64,000 nt of DNA from JAFDZW01 sp964404255 (GTDB taxonomy: Bacteria > Bacteroidota > Ignavibacteria > Palsa-1295), in the NCBI GenBank assembly GCA_964404255.1, contig CAYOJJ010000017.1:1-64000 (forward strand), read 5' to 3'. A program made the translations under genes and the position numbers. Positions within the stretch are counted from its first letter, which is position 1. Every line of letters starts with the position of its first letter. Below are positions 1 to 8,625 of this stretch, piece by piece. The notes below the pieces were generated by a model. The model was given only the letters and a program-made list of their open reading frames with translations, was not told the origin of the DNA and made no database searches.

Positions 1-5
1 CCAAC

Positions 6-1754
6 TCAAGCTTCCGCCAGCGCTGCTTCTAACAACTGCTTGCGATAGAGATCGTGATACGCGCCACGCAAATTCAACAGCGATTCATGATTGCCTCGCT
101 CGGTGATCGTGCCGCTATCGATGACGATAATCTCATCGGCATCTTTGACGGTCGAGATTCTGTGGCTGATGATGATGCTCGTACGACCGGCCATGATGCT
201 GCGCAGATTCTTTAAGATCTCTTCTTCGGTCGAGGTATCGATGGCGCTCATCGAATCGTCGAGAATAAGGATCTTCGGGTCGCGGGCAATGGCACGCGCA
301 AGCGACGTACGCTGCTTCTGGCCACCGGAGAGGGTAATGCCGCGTTCGCCGACGATCGTCTCGAACTTCATCGGGAATTCCTCGATGTCCTTGAATATCT
401 CTGCCGAGCGGGCAGCGCTCATCACGCGCTCCATCGGTGCGTTATCGACGCCATAAGCAATGTTATCGGCAAGCGTCTCGGAGAATAAAAAGGCTTCCTG
501 CTGTACCAGGCCGATATTTGCCCGCAGCACTTCCAGCGGTATCGTTTTGATCGGATGTCCGTCGATCAGGATATCTCCGCCGGTGATATCATACAACCTC
601 GGGATAAGCTGCACAAGCGAGGATTTACCCGAGCCCGTCTTGCCAATGATGGCCAGCGTCTTGCCTTTGGGAATAACGAGATTCACGTTATGCAATACCT
701 CCGGTAGTTCGGGGTTGTAGCGGAAGCTGACGTTCTTAAACTCTACGGTGCCTTCGAGTGTGGTGATGGCGCGGTTGGTTACGCTGCTATTAGCGATATC
801 CGGCACCATCTGTAATATCTTATCGAGGCGGTTCATCGATGCAGCGCTGCGCTGGACCATATTCGTAATAATACCGATACCCATGAACGGCCAGATCAGC
901 ATGCCAAGATAGATAATAAACTGCGTGAGATCGCCGAGGCGGAGCTTGCCGGAGACGATATCATCGGCCGAGAACATGAGTAGCAGTATGATCGAAGAAC
1001 CGACGAAGCTAAAAATTGCCGGCATCATCAGGCCCTGCAATTTTACCAGACGCATATTCTTCTGGTAATACTCATCGCTGAGCTTATCGAAGACATCGCG
1101 CTCGAACATTTCCCGCACATACGCCTTGACTACTTTTATACCGGACATCGATTCCGTAGCGCGCGAAGTAATATCGGCATAGTGCGACTGCACGGCATCG
1201 AAAAGCGGATGCGAGCGCTTACCGATCAGATACACCGCTATCGACATCAAGGGCAATGGCGCGAGCGAAATAAGCGTCAGCTTGGGCGAGAGAATCAGCA
1301 TGAATCCGAGCGCGAAGATAAACATCGTCAGCGCATCGGTAGCATACATGATGGCCGGGCCGACGAAATTGCGCACGGCATTAATATCATTGGTCGCATA
1401 AGCCATGACCTCGCCCTGCGGCGTATTCTGGAAATAGCGCATCGGCAGCGTGAGGATATGCGAGAGGAAATCGTTGCGAAGATCGTACTCGATCTCACGG
1501 CTGGCGACGATGATCGTCTGCCGCACGAGATAGAACAAATATCCGGCAATAGCCGAAGAACCGATGATATAAAGCGCGTCGGTAAGCAGGGAAGCGGAGG
1601 TCGCGGTACCCGATTCGAGCGAGGTAATAGCCTCACCCACATAACGCGGCATCACCGCCGTAGCAAAGCTCGAAGCCAGCGTACAAAGAATACCGATAAT
1701 ATACTTAGACCGGTGCTTTTTAAAGTAAGGAAGCAGCTTCCGTAATGAATTCAT
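6..1754 (-). CDS. ABC exporter, fused permease and ATPase (MsbA/LmrA type)
   Basis: A 582-residue half-transporter that should form a homodimeric exporter in the inner membrane, driven by ATP. The N-terminal half (about 1-330) carries six predicted membrane helices of the ABC type 1 exporter fold. The C-terminal half (about 345-575) is the nucleotide-binding domain, with Walker A GKTGSGKSS, the signature LSGGQKQR, Walker B ILILDDSMSAID and the switch histidine in IIISHR. The last Walker B acid is followed by S-M-S-A-I-D, where many exporters have an ETSALD-like stretch. The stop codon lies at 6-8, so the gene is complete. The substrate cannot be told from sequence; lipids, peptides or drugs are all possible. 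No adjacent partner gene is seen. Confidence 0.93.
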   Translation of the reverse strand: MNSLRKLLPYFKKHRSKYIIGILCTLASSFATAVMPRYVGEAITSLESGTATSASLLTDALYIIGSSAIAGYLFYLVRQTIIVASREIEYDLRNDFLSHILTLPMRYFQNTPQGEVMAYATNDINAVRNFVGPAIMYATDALTMFIFALGFMLILSPKLTLISLAPLPLMSIAVYLIGKRSHPLFDAVQSHYADITSRATESMSGIKVVKAYVREMFERDVFDKLSDEYYQKNMRLVKLQGLMMPAIFSFVGSSIILLLMFSADDIVSGKLRLGDLTQFIIYLGMLIWPFMGIGIITNMVQRSAASMNRLDKILQMVPDIANSSVTNRAITTLEGTVEFKNVSFRYNPELPEVLHNVNLVIPKGKTLAIIGKTGSGKSSLVQLIPRLYDITGGDILIDGHPIKTIPLEVLRANIGLVQQEAFLFSETLADNIAYGVDNAPMERVMSAARSAEIFKDIEEFPMKFETIVGERGITLSGGQKQRTSLARAIARDPKILILDDSMSAIDTSTEEEILKNLRSIMAGRTSIIISHRISTVKDADEIIVIDSGTITERGNHESLLNLRGAYHDLYRKQLLEAALAEA

Positions 1755-1846
1755 ACCCTGCTAACAAAAAAGAAGTGATTGAGAGTCCTATTAATAAAAA
1801 TATGACATAAAGGAAGAAAAGCTCAGCACAAAGATGTTTAGACGCT

Positions 1847-2479
1847 ATGAGTAAATTACCGGAAGCTATAGAACCTATTATTGATCGGTTGTCATATGAG
1901 ATAATGGGGATAAAACAAAAGAAAAAAATATTCTATCAGTTATTTGTTGAAGATGGAGATAGCATCAAAATACAGGAGAAGATATCTCTCCTTACTAACT
2001 TTGCATTAGACTTTTTTCTGATAGTTCAAGAGTCTTTAATTAAAGACATAGTAATTTCAATAATTTCATTAGTAGACGATGGAAGGGATGTGATTTCGTT
2101 AAAAGATACATTCAAAAATAATATAAATGATTTTAATCATGCCTTTTTTGACGACTTAGGAAATGATTTTTCTGCTGTTGTCTCTGATTCTATTTCGTTA
2201 AAAAATGCTCGAGACCGCTATTATGCGCATATTAGTAGAGATAATATAGAGGTGATGAATCCGCCAATCAATATATTAGAAGAAATCGAGAAAATTCTCC
2301 CAAAGTTAGAATCATTTATTAATAAAGTCACACAGTATTTCGATTTACAAATTGGTTTTGATGATTCTGCGCTTCGAGGAGATGGAAACTCTATTATTAA
2401 TTATTTGATGCTCTTAAACGAACAAAGGAATGAAAACCCAGTTTCTTTCCGAGAAAAATTATTGGCTGTTAAAATATAA
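1847..2479 (+). CDS. HEPN-like (AbiU2-related?) hypothetical protein
   Basis: A 210-residue, mainly helical protein with no signal peptide or membrane helix. Around residues 119-130 it carries KNARDRYYAH, an R-X5-H pattern (R122, H128) of the kind found in HEPN ribonuclease and AbiU2-like families. That assignment is my inference from the motif and the all-helical character; overall similarity is not obvious. The gene is strikingly AT-rich compared with the ABC exporter and beta-lactamase genes beside it, which suggests recent acquisition. It stands alone, divergent from the exporter and convergent with the beta-lactamase gene, with no adjacent nucleotidyltransferase (MNT) partner of the usual HEPN-MNT module. 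If active it could be an RNA-cleaving defence or stress protein. Confidence 0.6.
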   Translation: MSKLPEAIEPIIDRLSYEIMGIKQKKKIFYQLFVEDGDSIKIQEKISLLTNFALDFFLIVQESLIKDIVISIISLVDDGRDVISLKDTFKNNINDFNHAFFDDLGNDFSAVVSDSISLKNARDRYYAHISRDNIEVMNPPINILEEIEKILPKLESFINKVTQYFDLQIGFDDSALRGDGNSIINYLMLLNEQRNENPVSFREKLLAVKI

Positions 2480-2501
2480 GTATTGACTACTCACTCACCC
2501 T

Positions 2502-3389
2502 TCACTTTTGCCCCAAAAAATACTTCCAAGCCAGCCTCGAAATATCAGCAATCGTTTTGCTATTAGCTTCAAAGCTTTCGTGGGAATTGGAGACGAAGGC
2601 GGCGATGGCGTAGTGCTTGCCATTAGGGAGGGTAACGATGCCGATGTCATTTTGGGCTGCTCTTATGCCTTTGTTGGTGCCGGAGGTGCCGGTCTTGTGG
2701 GCGAGCGATGCGTCGGCCGGTAGGCCGGCTTTTAATCTATCGGCATAGTTGTTGGTGTTGGTCATCAGGTCGAGAAGAAAATCGGTGCTGGTTTTGGAGA
2801 GGATATTGTCCCGATAGAATTTCTTTAAGAGGAGTGCGGCAGCGTAGGGGGTAGTCCAGTTGGTGTATTGAACCCGGAACGGCCCGTGCATCTGGTTTTC
2901 GGTTGCCTTGATGGAGATGTCATCTATACCGAGGCCCTTTATATACTGTTCGAGCTTTTTCGGCCCGCCATAAATCCTGAATAAGATATCGCAGGCATTG
3001 TTATCGCTTTCCGATACGGCATAGCGCAGCAACTCGGCGAGCGGCATTGAGTAATTACCCTTCGGGTTCTTATCGGTCATCGGGCTTAGCGTCTCTTTAT
3101 GCAGGTCTTTCTTGTAAATAAAAATCTTATCTTCAAGCGTACGCTTCTTGCTATCGACATCGGCAAGCACTGCCAGCGCCAGATGAAATTTAAAGACACT
3201 CTGCATGGGGTAGTGACCCGCTCCACCAATCGTGAGGGTATCGCCGGTCTCAAGATCGTAAATGCCGATACCAATGGTTGCTTTCTTGATGCTGATATAG
3301 CTCGCGAGTTCATTCCTAAGCGAACTCATCTGAGCAAATACAGGCGTGGCGAGAAGAAACAGGAGTGCCGGAAGAAGTTTGAATTTCAT
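2502..3389 (-). CDS. class A beta-lactamase (subclass A2, PER/CfxA-like)
   Basis: A periplasmic serine beta-lactamase of 295 residues that would hydrolyse penicillins or cephalosporins. Residues 1-19 form a signal peptide ending VFA|Q. The catalytic motifs are all present: S64-V-F-K67 (SxxK), S128-D-N130, and K232-T-G. E164 in ATENQMHG occupies the place of the general base Glu166. The Omega-loop wording (TENQMHGPFRVQYTNW) resembles the PER/VEB/CfxA branch common in Bacteroidota rather than TEM/SHV. No regulator (LysR or BlaR type) sits nearby. The terminator hairpin at 3429-3447 separates it from the upstream glutamine synthetase gene, so it needs its own promoter in 3390-3425. The substrate profile cannot be read from sequence. 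Confidence 0.9.
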   Translation of the reverse strand: MKFKLLPALLFLLATPVFAQMSSLRNELASYISIKKATIGIGIYDLETGDTLTIGGAGHYPMQSVFKFHLALAVLADVDSKKRTLEDKIFIYKKDLHKETLSPMTDKNPKGNYSMPLAELLRYAVSESDNNACDILFRIYGGPKKLEQYIKGLGIDDISIKATENQMHGPFRVQYTNWTTPYAAALLLKKFYRDNILSKTSTDFLLDLMTNTNNYADRLKAGLPADASLAHKTGTSGTNKGIRAAQNDIGIVTLPNGKHYAIAAFVSNSHESFEANSKTIADISRLAWKYFLGQK

Positions 3390-3422
3390 AATTCGAAATT
3401 ACGGAGATAGAGCACGGATAAT

Positions 3423-3452
3423 AAAAAAGGGCAGCCATCGGCCGCCCTTTTT
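3423..3452 (-). terminator. Rho-independent terminator, glnA
   Basis: A GC-rich hairpin (arms GGGCAGCC and GGCCGCCC around ATC, one mismatch, 3429-3447) has six A on its left and five T on its right in the plus strand, so it can work in both directions. It lies between the end of glnA (leftward) and the start of the beta-lactamase gene. Confidence 0.8.
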
Positions 3453-3481
3453 CTTTTTTCACTAACAAGTACCCTTCGGTA

Positions 3482-4819
3482 TTAATAGACTTCGAGGTAA
3501 CGATCAAGCTCCCATTGGGTGACGCTCATGCGGTAGGAATCCCACTCGGCCGTCTTGGCTTCGATGAGCTTCTCTACGCAGAACTCGCCGAGGGCTTCGC
3601 GGACGACTTTATCGGCGCGCAGTTCATCGATGGCTTCCATGAGGTTCTTGGCAACGGTCGTGATACCGCGGGCTGCTGCTGTTTCGTCGGTGAATTCGAA
3701 AATGTTTTCTTCGACCGGAGCCGGAGCCTTCATTTTCTTTTCGATACCTTCGAGACCGGTAGCGAGCATAACGGCGAACGACAAATATGGGTTAGCCGTC
3801 GGATCCGGGCAGCGGAGTTCGGCGCGGACTGCTTTCTCGCGGCCGGCCGTGATACGCGGAATACGGATAAGAGCGGAGCGGTTGCGCTGTCCCCAGGCTA
3901 CATACACCGGAGCTTCATACCCGACAACCAGGCGCTTGTAAGAATTAACCGTTGGGTTCAGGATGGCATTCATCGCGCGGATGTGCTTAAGCTGACCGGC
4001 GATGTAGCTCTTGGCAATATCGGAAAGCTGGTAGGTACCCTTGGGATCATGGAAGAGGTTCTTCTTACCATCTTTGCTGAAGAGCGATTGGTGCACGTGC
4101 ATACCCGAACCATTGATGCCGGCGATCGGCTTCGGCATGAAGGTACAATGCAGGTCGTGTTGAGCGGCGATGGATTTCAGCGTGTACTTCATCATCATGA
4201 CGATATCGGCGCAGCGCAGAGCACCATCGTACTTGAAGTCGATCTCATGCTGGCCGATAGCTACTTCATGGTGAAGCGCTTCGACGTCGATGCCAAGCTC
4301 ATGCAGAGCGAAGGTCATTTCCTTACGAATCTCGGTACCGAGATCGGAAGCCTGGTCGAAGTAACCGGCGGTGTCATGCGGCAAGGTATGGAGCGTACCA
4401 TCTTCGCCTTTTTTGAAGAGGAAGAATTCCAATTCCGGGCCGGTATTAAAGACGTAGCCCATCTTTTCACAGCGGGCGAGCTGGCACTTTAAGATACCGC
4501 GCGGGTCACCGGCGAACGGCGAGCCATCCGGCATATAGACATCGGCAATGATAAGAGCCGTTACAGCGCGGGTATTCTTGCTCCACGGAATGACCTTGAA
4601 GGTATCGAGATCGAGCTTCAGGTACATATCCGATTCGGAGATACGGGCAAAGCCTTCGATCGACGAACCATCGAACCACACGTTGAGGTCGATAGCATCC
4701 GGCAATTTCGAGGCAGGGATCGTAATGCCCTTCATTACACCGAGGATATCGGTGAAGAGGACATTGATGAATTCTACTTTGTTCTGCTTTGCGAGAGCGA
4801 GTACTTGCTGTTTTGTCAT
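3482..4819 (-). CDS. glnA: glutamine synthetase, type I (GSI-alpha)
   Basis: Makes glutamine from glutamate, ammonia and ATP in the cytoplasm, the main ammonia assimilation step. At 445 residues it has the length of the GSI-alpha form of Firmicutes and many FCB bacteria. Recognisable motifs are WFDGSSIEGFARI in the beta-grasp domain, the metal and ATP site GPELEFFLF, the glutamate-binding loop INGSGMHVHQS, and NRSALIRIPR. The adenylylation-site tyrosine loop of the GSI-beta enzymes is absent. The arginine of EGFARI corresponds to the residue used for glutamine feedback inhibition in GSI-alpha enzymes (family knowledge). An Lrp-type regulator lies 42 bp upstream on the same strand, so the two may be co-transcribed. 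A terminator follows. Confidence 0.97.
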   Translation of the reverse strand: MTKQQVLALAKQNKVEFINVLFTDILGVMKGITIPASKLPDAIDLNVWFDGSSIEGFARISESDMYLKLDLDTFKVIPWSKNTRAVTALIIADVYMPDGSPFAGDPRGILKCQLARCEKMGYVFNTGPELEFFLFKKGEDGTLHTLPHDTAGYFDQASDLGTEIRKEMTFALHELGIDVEALHHEVAIGQHEIDFKYDGALRCADIVMMMKYTLKSIAAQHDLHCTFMPKPIAGINGSGMHVHQSLFSKDGKKNLFHDPKGTYQLSDIAKSYIAGQLKHIRAMNAILNPTVNSYKRLVVGYEAPVYVAWGQRNRSALIRIPRITAGREKAVRAELRCPDPTANPYLSFAVMLATGLEGIEKKMKAPAPVEENIFEFTDETAAARGITTVAKNLMEAIDELRADKVVREALGEFCVEKLIEAKTAEWDSYRMSVTQWELDRYLEVY

Positions 4820-4861
4820 GGGAATTAGAGTAGAGTAAATACTTTAAGTAGCGTTAACACT

Positions 4862-5395
4862 TTATGATTTTTGCTGGCGGCTGCCCTTGAGTTCTTCGAT
4901 AGGCAAGGCCGTGGTTTCCTTCGGCGATGAAAGCACGATGTTCGTGCGCGTCTGCTTAACGCCTTTCCAGGATTGGATCTCGGAAAGGAGTTGCTCGAGC
5001 GTGGAAGTATTCCAGGTTCTTATTTTTAATAAGTGCGAACCATCGCCGGTGACGGCATGGACTTCGAGAATTTCCGGATGCTTATCCGCCGCTTCGAGGA
5101 AAGAAGGGTACAGCGTGCTCGATTCGACGGTCACGAAAATGAAGGCCGTAATATCGAGGCCGATACGTTTGGCGCTGAGCTTGGTATAGTAGCCTTCGAT
5201 GATGCCGCGCTCTTCTTCGAGCTTGCGCAGGCGTTCGCTGATTGCCGGCAGCGAAAGGCCGATTGCCTCGGCTAATTCGTTGCGCTTGGTTCGTCCGTAT
5301 TTTTGAAGGGTGACAAGCAACTCGATATCGACGTCGTCGAGCCCTAAATGGGAGACCACCGGGGTCGGTCGTTCGTGTTTTTTCAGGCTTGCCAC
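4862..5395 (-). CDS. Lrp/AsnC family transcriptional regulator
   Basis: A DNA-binding feast/famine regulator. An N-terminal winged helix-turn-helix (LDDVDIELLVTLQKYGRTKR, then LAEAIGLSLPAISERLRKLE) is followed by an AsnC ligand-binding/oligomerisation domain (FIFVTVESSTLYPSF to TRTNIVLSSP). I chose the GTG at 5395. The same frame runs to an ATG at 5506, but that would add 37 very basic, hydrophobic residues from AT-rich DNA that also holds an inverted repeat at 5428-5447. Its place next to glnA suggests control of nitrogen or amino acid metabolism, and divergent ltaE is a possible target. Both points are inference. Confidence 0.88.
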   Translation of the reverse strand: MASLKKHERPTPVVSHLGLDDVDIELLVTLQKYGRTKRNELAEAIGLSLPAISERLRKLEEERGIIEGYYTKLSAKRIGLDITAFIFVTVESSTLYPSFLEAADKHPEILEVHAVTGDGSHLLKIRTWNTSTLEQLLSEIQSWKGVKQTRTNIVLSSPKETTALPIEELKGSRQQKS

Positions 5396-5427
5396 AAGTA
5401 AAAGTACGGATTTTCTGGTTTTCTGTA

Positions 5428-5498
5428 AATTTAGTATTCTAAATTTAACACAATAATAAGTAAAGCGAAAGAAAAGTTTAACTTTATTTATTAAAGTT
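5428..5498. promoter_or_regulatory. Divergent lrp/ltaE control region with inverted repeats
   Basis: This AT-rich stretch holds two inverted repeats. One is AAATTTAG-TATT-CTAAATTT at 5428-5447, with perfect 8-bp arms. The other is AACTTT-n7-AAAGTT at 5480-5498. AT-rich palindromes of this shape are typical of Lrp-family operators, so self-regulation of lrp and control of ltaE is a reasonable guess. No footprint evidence exists here. Confidence 0.45.
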
Positions 5499-5526
5499 TT
5501 CCACAAATTTTATAGATTTCCTGTAA

Positions 5527-6564
5527 ATGATAGATCTTAGGTCAGATACGGTCACGAAGCCCTCGGTTGAGATGCGCCAGGCGATGGCATTAGCCCCCGT
5601 CGGCGATGATGTGTATGGGGAAGACCCCACCGTTAACGAGCTTCAAACCGAGGTAGCAGAGCTACTTGGCAAGCAGGCGGCGCTCTTTGTGCCGACGGGC
5701 TGCATGGCAAATCAGCTCGGTATTGCCATTCAGGCCGGTGGAGGCGATGAGGTTATCCTGGAGTATGGCTCCCATATCTTTAATTATGAGACCACAGCGG
5801 CAAGCTTTCTCTCGCGAGTGCAGTTGCATCCGGTTAAGGCAGCGGAGAATGGGATTCTGACGGTCGATGAGATTAAAGAGGCCGTTCGTGATAGCGCCTA
5901 CTTTATGCCGGTCTCAAGGATCATCGCTATCGAGAATACTCACAATCGTGCTGGCGGGACGATCTACCCGATCGAGCGCATTGCCGAAATAGCCGAGTTC
6001 GCCAGAGCGCATAATATTCACATGCATCTTGACGGAGCACGGCTTTGGAATGCCTGTGCCGCAACCGGCATCGAGCCGGCGGAGTATGCAAAGTACTTCG
6101 ATACCGTTTCGGTTTGCTTTTCCAAAGGATTGGGCGCACCGATCGGAAGCGCTATTTGCTCCAGCTCGGAGAATATTGTCAAAGCCCATCGCTATCGCAA
6201 AATGTGGGGCGGGGGAATGCGGCAGGCGGGGATTATTGCTGCCGGAGCGCTCTATGCATTGCGCCATCATCGCGACAAAATGGGGCTCGATAATGCGAAG
6301 GCAAAGCACTTTGCCGAACTCGTGGCCTCCCATTCAAAAAATGTATCGGTCGATCTTGAAACGGTGCAAAGCAATATCTGTCTGTTAAAGCCGCTATCGG
6401 CAAGAGTCCCGGAAGATATTACGCGTTATGTAGCCGAACTTGAAGAGAAAGGCGTTCGTCTTACGCCCTGGTCCGGTAATAGAATGCGCGCGATTACTCA
6501 TCTCGATGTCTCTATGTTAGATTGCGAAGAGGCCGCTCATACAATCATCTCCTACTTCGGATAA
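5527..6564 (+). CDS. ltaE: low-specificity L-threonine aldolase
   Basis: A PLP-dependent fold-type I enzyme that cleaves threonine or allo-threonine to glycine and acetaldehyde. Its 345 residues match the family length. Visible signatures are the N-terminal IDLRSDTVTKPS, H83 (stacks on the PLP ring in family members), the phosphate/pyridine pocket HMHLDGARLWNA (D169, R172), and the Schiff-base lysine K200 in SVCFSKGLGAPIGS. The next gene starts within its stop codon (TAATG, 6562-6566), so translation is probably coupled. It is transcribed away from the Lrp regulator. Confidence 0.95.
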   Translation: MIDLRSDTVTKPSVEMRQAMALAPVGDDVYGEDPTVNELQTEVAELLGKQAALFVPTGCMANQLGIAIQAGGGDEVILEYGSHIFNYETTAASFLSRVQLHPVKAAENGILTVDEIKEAVRDSAYFMPVSRIIAIENTHNRAGGTIYPIERIAEIAEFARAHNIHMHLDGARLWNACAATGIEPAEYAKYFDTVSVCFSKGLGAPIGSAICSSSENIVKAHRYRKMWGGGMRQAGIIAAGALYALRHHRDKMGLDNAKAKHFAELVASHSKNVSVDLETVQSNICLLKPLSARVPEDITRYVAELEEKGVRLTPWSGNRMRAITHLDVSMLDCEEAAHTIISYFG

Positions 6565-6998
6565 TGGAGCCACAGTATAACCGCGGCGATTACAAGCATT
6601 CATTTGGATACCGCATACGCTCACATGAATGCGATAGGCAGGGTGTCGTGCATAACGCCCGGTATCTCGAAATGCTCGAGATTGCCAGGATAGAATTCTG
6701 CCGTGACTTGCTTGCCATCCCGATGGATCATGGCACGTTTGCATCGCATCATAAATTCTTCTTTGTGCGTAATGCGATGAATTACTTTTCTCCGGCTCGT
6801 TTTGACGATGAAGTAATTATCTATACACGCATTGGGAAGGTCGGTAGAACGAGTATCATGCTCGAACAGATCATGGACGATAGATCAGGACGGCGAGTGC
6901 TGGAGGCGGAATCGGTGATGGTCCGCGTCGATGAAGCGACCAACGAGCCGAAAGAGCTTGAAACAGAGCTTCGCGAGCAAATAGCAACCCTGAATTAA
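6564..6998 (+). CDS. acyl-CoA thioesterase, 4HBT hotdog family
   Basis: A 144-residue hotdog-fold protein of the 4-hydroxybenzoyl-CoA thioesterase (YbgC/FadM) type, which hydrolyses acyl-CoA esters in the cytoplasm. The signature YRIRSHECDRQGVVHNARYL contains the catalytic aspartate D24, and LEIARIEFCRDL follows as the central helix. The ATG at 6564 overlaps the ltaE stop by one base. A longer in-frame start at 6522 would lie inside ltaE and is less likely. It sits between ltaE and a membrane protein gene that begins one base after its stop, so these form an operon. The acyl substrate is unknown. Confidence 0.85.
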   Translation: MEPQYNRGDYKHSFGYRIRSHECDRQGVVHNARYLEMLEIARIEFCRDLLAIPMDHGTFASHHKFFFVRNAMNYFSPARFDDEVIIYTRIGKVGRTSIMLEQIMDDRSGRRVLEAESVMVRVDEATNEPKELETELREQIATLN

Positions 6999-6999
6999 T

Positions 7000-8625
7000 A
7001 TGTCGCCCACTCAGCGCAGAATCTTACTGCTTTTTGGCATAGCTTCGGCGCTGGTGTTTGTCTTCTTTGCATTTACGGTTCAAATTATCGGCTTCGATGG
7101 ATGGATACATCTGAACTGGCTCGATGAATTTACTTCGCTCGTTCGGCAGGGGGAGTGGCGGCCGCGTTGGTTGCCTCATGTCTTTAGCGGATTTGGTAGC
7201 CCGGCCTTTTATTTTTACTCCCCGCTCGTCTATTATTTAGCAGCGATTATTTCTTTTACGGGTATTCATTCGGCGGTTTGCCTGTATTATGTTCTTGCCT
7301 TTGCCTCAATAGGTTTTTCATACTGCTTCATGCTGAAATATCTGAAGGGGATAGGTATTGAAAGCAATCGGCGTCTTTATAGCTTTTTATATGCAGTTAA
7401 TCCCTACGTCTTAATAAATTTCTATATCCGCAATGCATTAGCCGAACTGGTGGCATTTGCGTTACTGCCACTCGTCCTGCTTGCCATTCACCGATTAATC
7501 ACCACTCAGGATGATATACTGGGCTCCATCTTAAAACTTACCTGCTTATTTGCACTACTTCTATTGCTTCATTTGCCTACGGCTATTATCTGTGCTGTAG
7601 CAGCATTCCTGTATATACTAAGCATACTCGGTAAGCAAAATGTAGTCCGGCCATTAAGTGTATTATTTGCCTCAAGCCTTTGGGCGGGGCTTATTGCAGC
7701 ATTTTTTTTAATACCGGCTGCGGAGTTGCTTCCCGCCATTCATGGCGAACGGCTAACCTATTTCATTTCAGGTGGCCGAGCTGCACTTTTTGGTATCGAT
7801 CAATTGCTGGCCCATCAAACGGGTACTTATGTGTACGCACAGATACTATTATTACTCCTTGGTTTTATTGGGATAATTGCAAGTTGTAAATATTGGAATA
7901 ATAACCGTTATGAAATTTCGCATCCGGTGTTCATTCTTCTTCTTGCTTCGGTCATATTGCAGATCCCGAGCTTATCGGCAATGCTTTATCTGATCCCGAT
8001 TTTCAACTTCAACCGCATAGCTCACCGTTGGGATGGTGTACTTATGGTTGGTATTGCGGTACTTATTAGCAATCTTACACTACTCTCGAAATCACGGCCG
8101 GCATTTCTATTTGCTCTTTCACTACCGGTACTCACTTTGATTATTGCGGCAGGGTATTATATCCGGCTCGATGGGAATCTTCATATGGGTGGGTATAGAG
8201 CTCAACGGAATGACTCGCCTGAATATCTTTCTGCCTCTAATCCTTATGAACCGGTAAAGGCACAGCAGGTATTCGATAGTCTTTCAAAAGCAAATCCTTT
8301 CATCAAAGAATTAAAATTTTTAGGCGGGATAAGCTATTTTTCGGTCAAGGTTGAAGATGATTTACAGCGATTTTCCTTGCCATTGCAATACTTTCCTTTA
8401 TGGGAAGTAGAAGAGAGGGAAACTTCTCAGCTATTGCCGGTAGCTTCGGATCAAAATGGTACAGTATCGGTTTCTCTACCGAAAGGAACACATGAATTAT
8501 GGGCCAGACTTCGTGAGCCGCAGACACAGACTGCGGCATCGGGCATTAGCTTGTCTGCTTTTGGAATGTATGTGCTAACTAGTGTCTGGGCATGGCGGCA
8601 GAAATTAAAAGCAAAACGCTTATAA
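7000..8625 (+). CDS. polytopic GT-C-like membrane protein (PTPS-related family)
   Basis: A 541-residue inner-membrane protein with about ten to twelve predicted helices and a soluble C-terminal part (about 420-520). The first luminal loop contains HLNWLDEF and GSPAFYFYSPLVYYLAA. That layout is typical of the bacterial membrane proteins labelled 6-pyruvoyl-tetrahydropterin synthase-related, which resemble GT-C glycosyltransferases and probably use polyprenyl-linked sugars. Function is inferred from topology only. It starts one base after the thioesterase stop and overlaps the end of the convergent phosphohexomutase gene by six bases. Confidence 0.7.
   Translation: MSPTQRRILLLFGIASALVFVFFAFTVQIIGFDGWIHLNWLDEFTSLVRQGEWRPRWLPHVFSGFGSPAFYFYSPLVYYLAAIISFTGIHSAVCLYYVLAFASIGFSYCFMLKYLKGIGIESNRRLYSFLYAVNPYVLINFYIRNALAELVAFALLPLVLLAIHRLITTQDDILGSILKLTCLFALLLLLHLPTAIICAVAAFLYILSILGKQNVVRPLSVLFASSLWAGLIAAFFLIPAAELLPAIHGERLTYFISGGRAALFGIDQLLAHQTGTYVYAQILLLLLGFIGIIASCKYWNNNRYEISHPVFILLLASVILQIPSLSAMLYLIPIFNFNRIAHRWDGVLMVGIAVLISNLTLLSKSRPAFLFALSLPVLTLIIAAGYYIRLDGNLHMGGYRAQRNDSPEYLSASNPYEPVKAQQVFDSLSKANPFIKELKFLGGISYFSVKVEDDLQRFSLPLQYFPLWEVEERETSQLLPVASDQNGTVSVSLPKGTHELWARLREPQTQTAASGISLSAFGMYVLTSVWAWRQKLKAKRL

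Noticed and set aside
1182..1745. A 187-codon open frame on the plus strand inside the ABC exporter gene
   Set aside because: Antisense to a well-supported gene; Arg/His-rich composition with no family signature. A shadow of codon bias.
3515..4492. A 325-codon open frame on the plus strand inside glnA
   Set aside because: Antisense to a full-length glutamine synthetase; no motifs and no start context.
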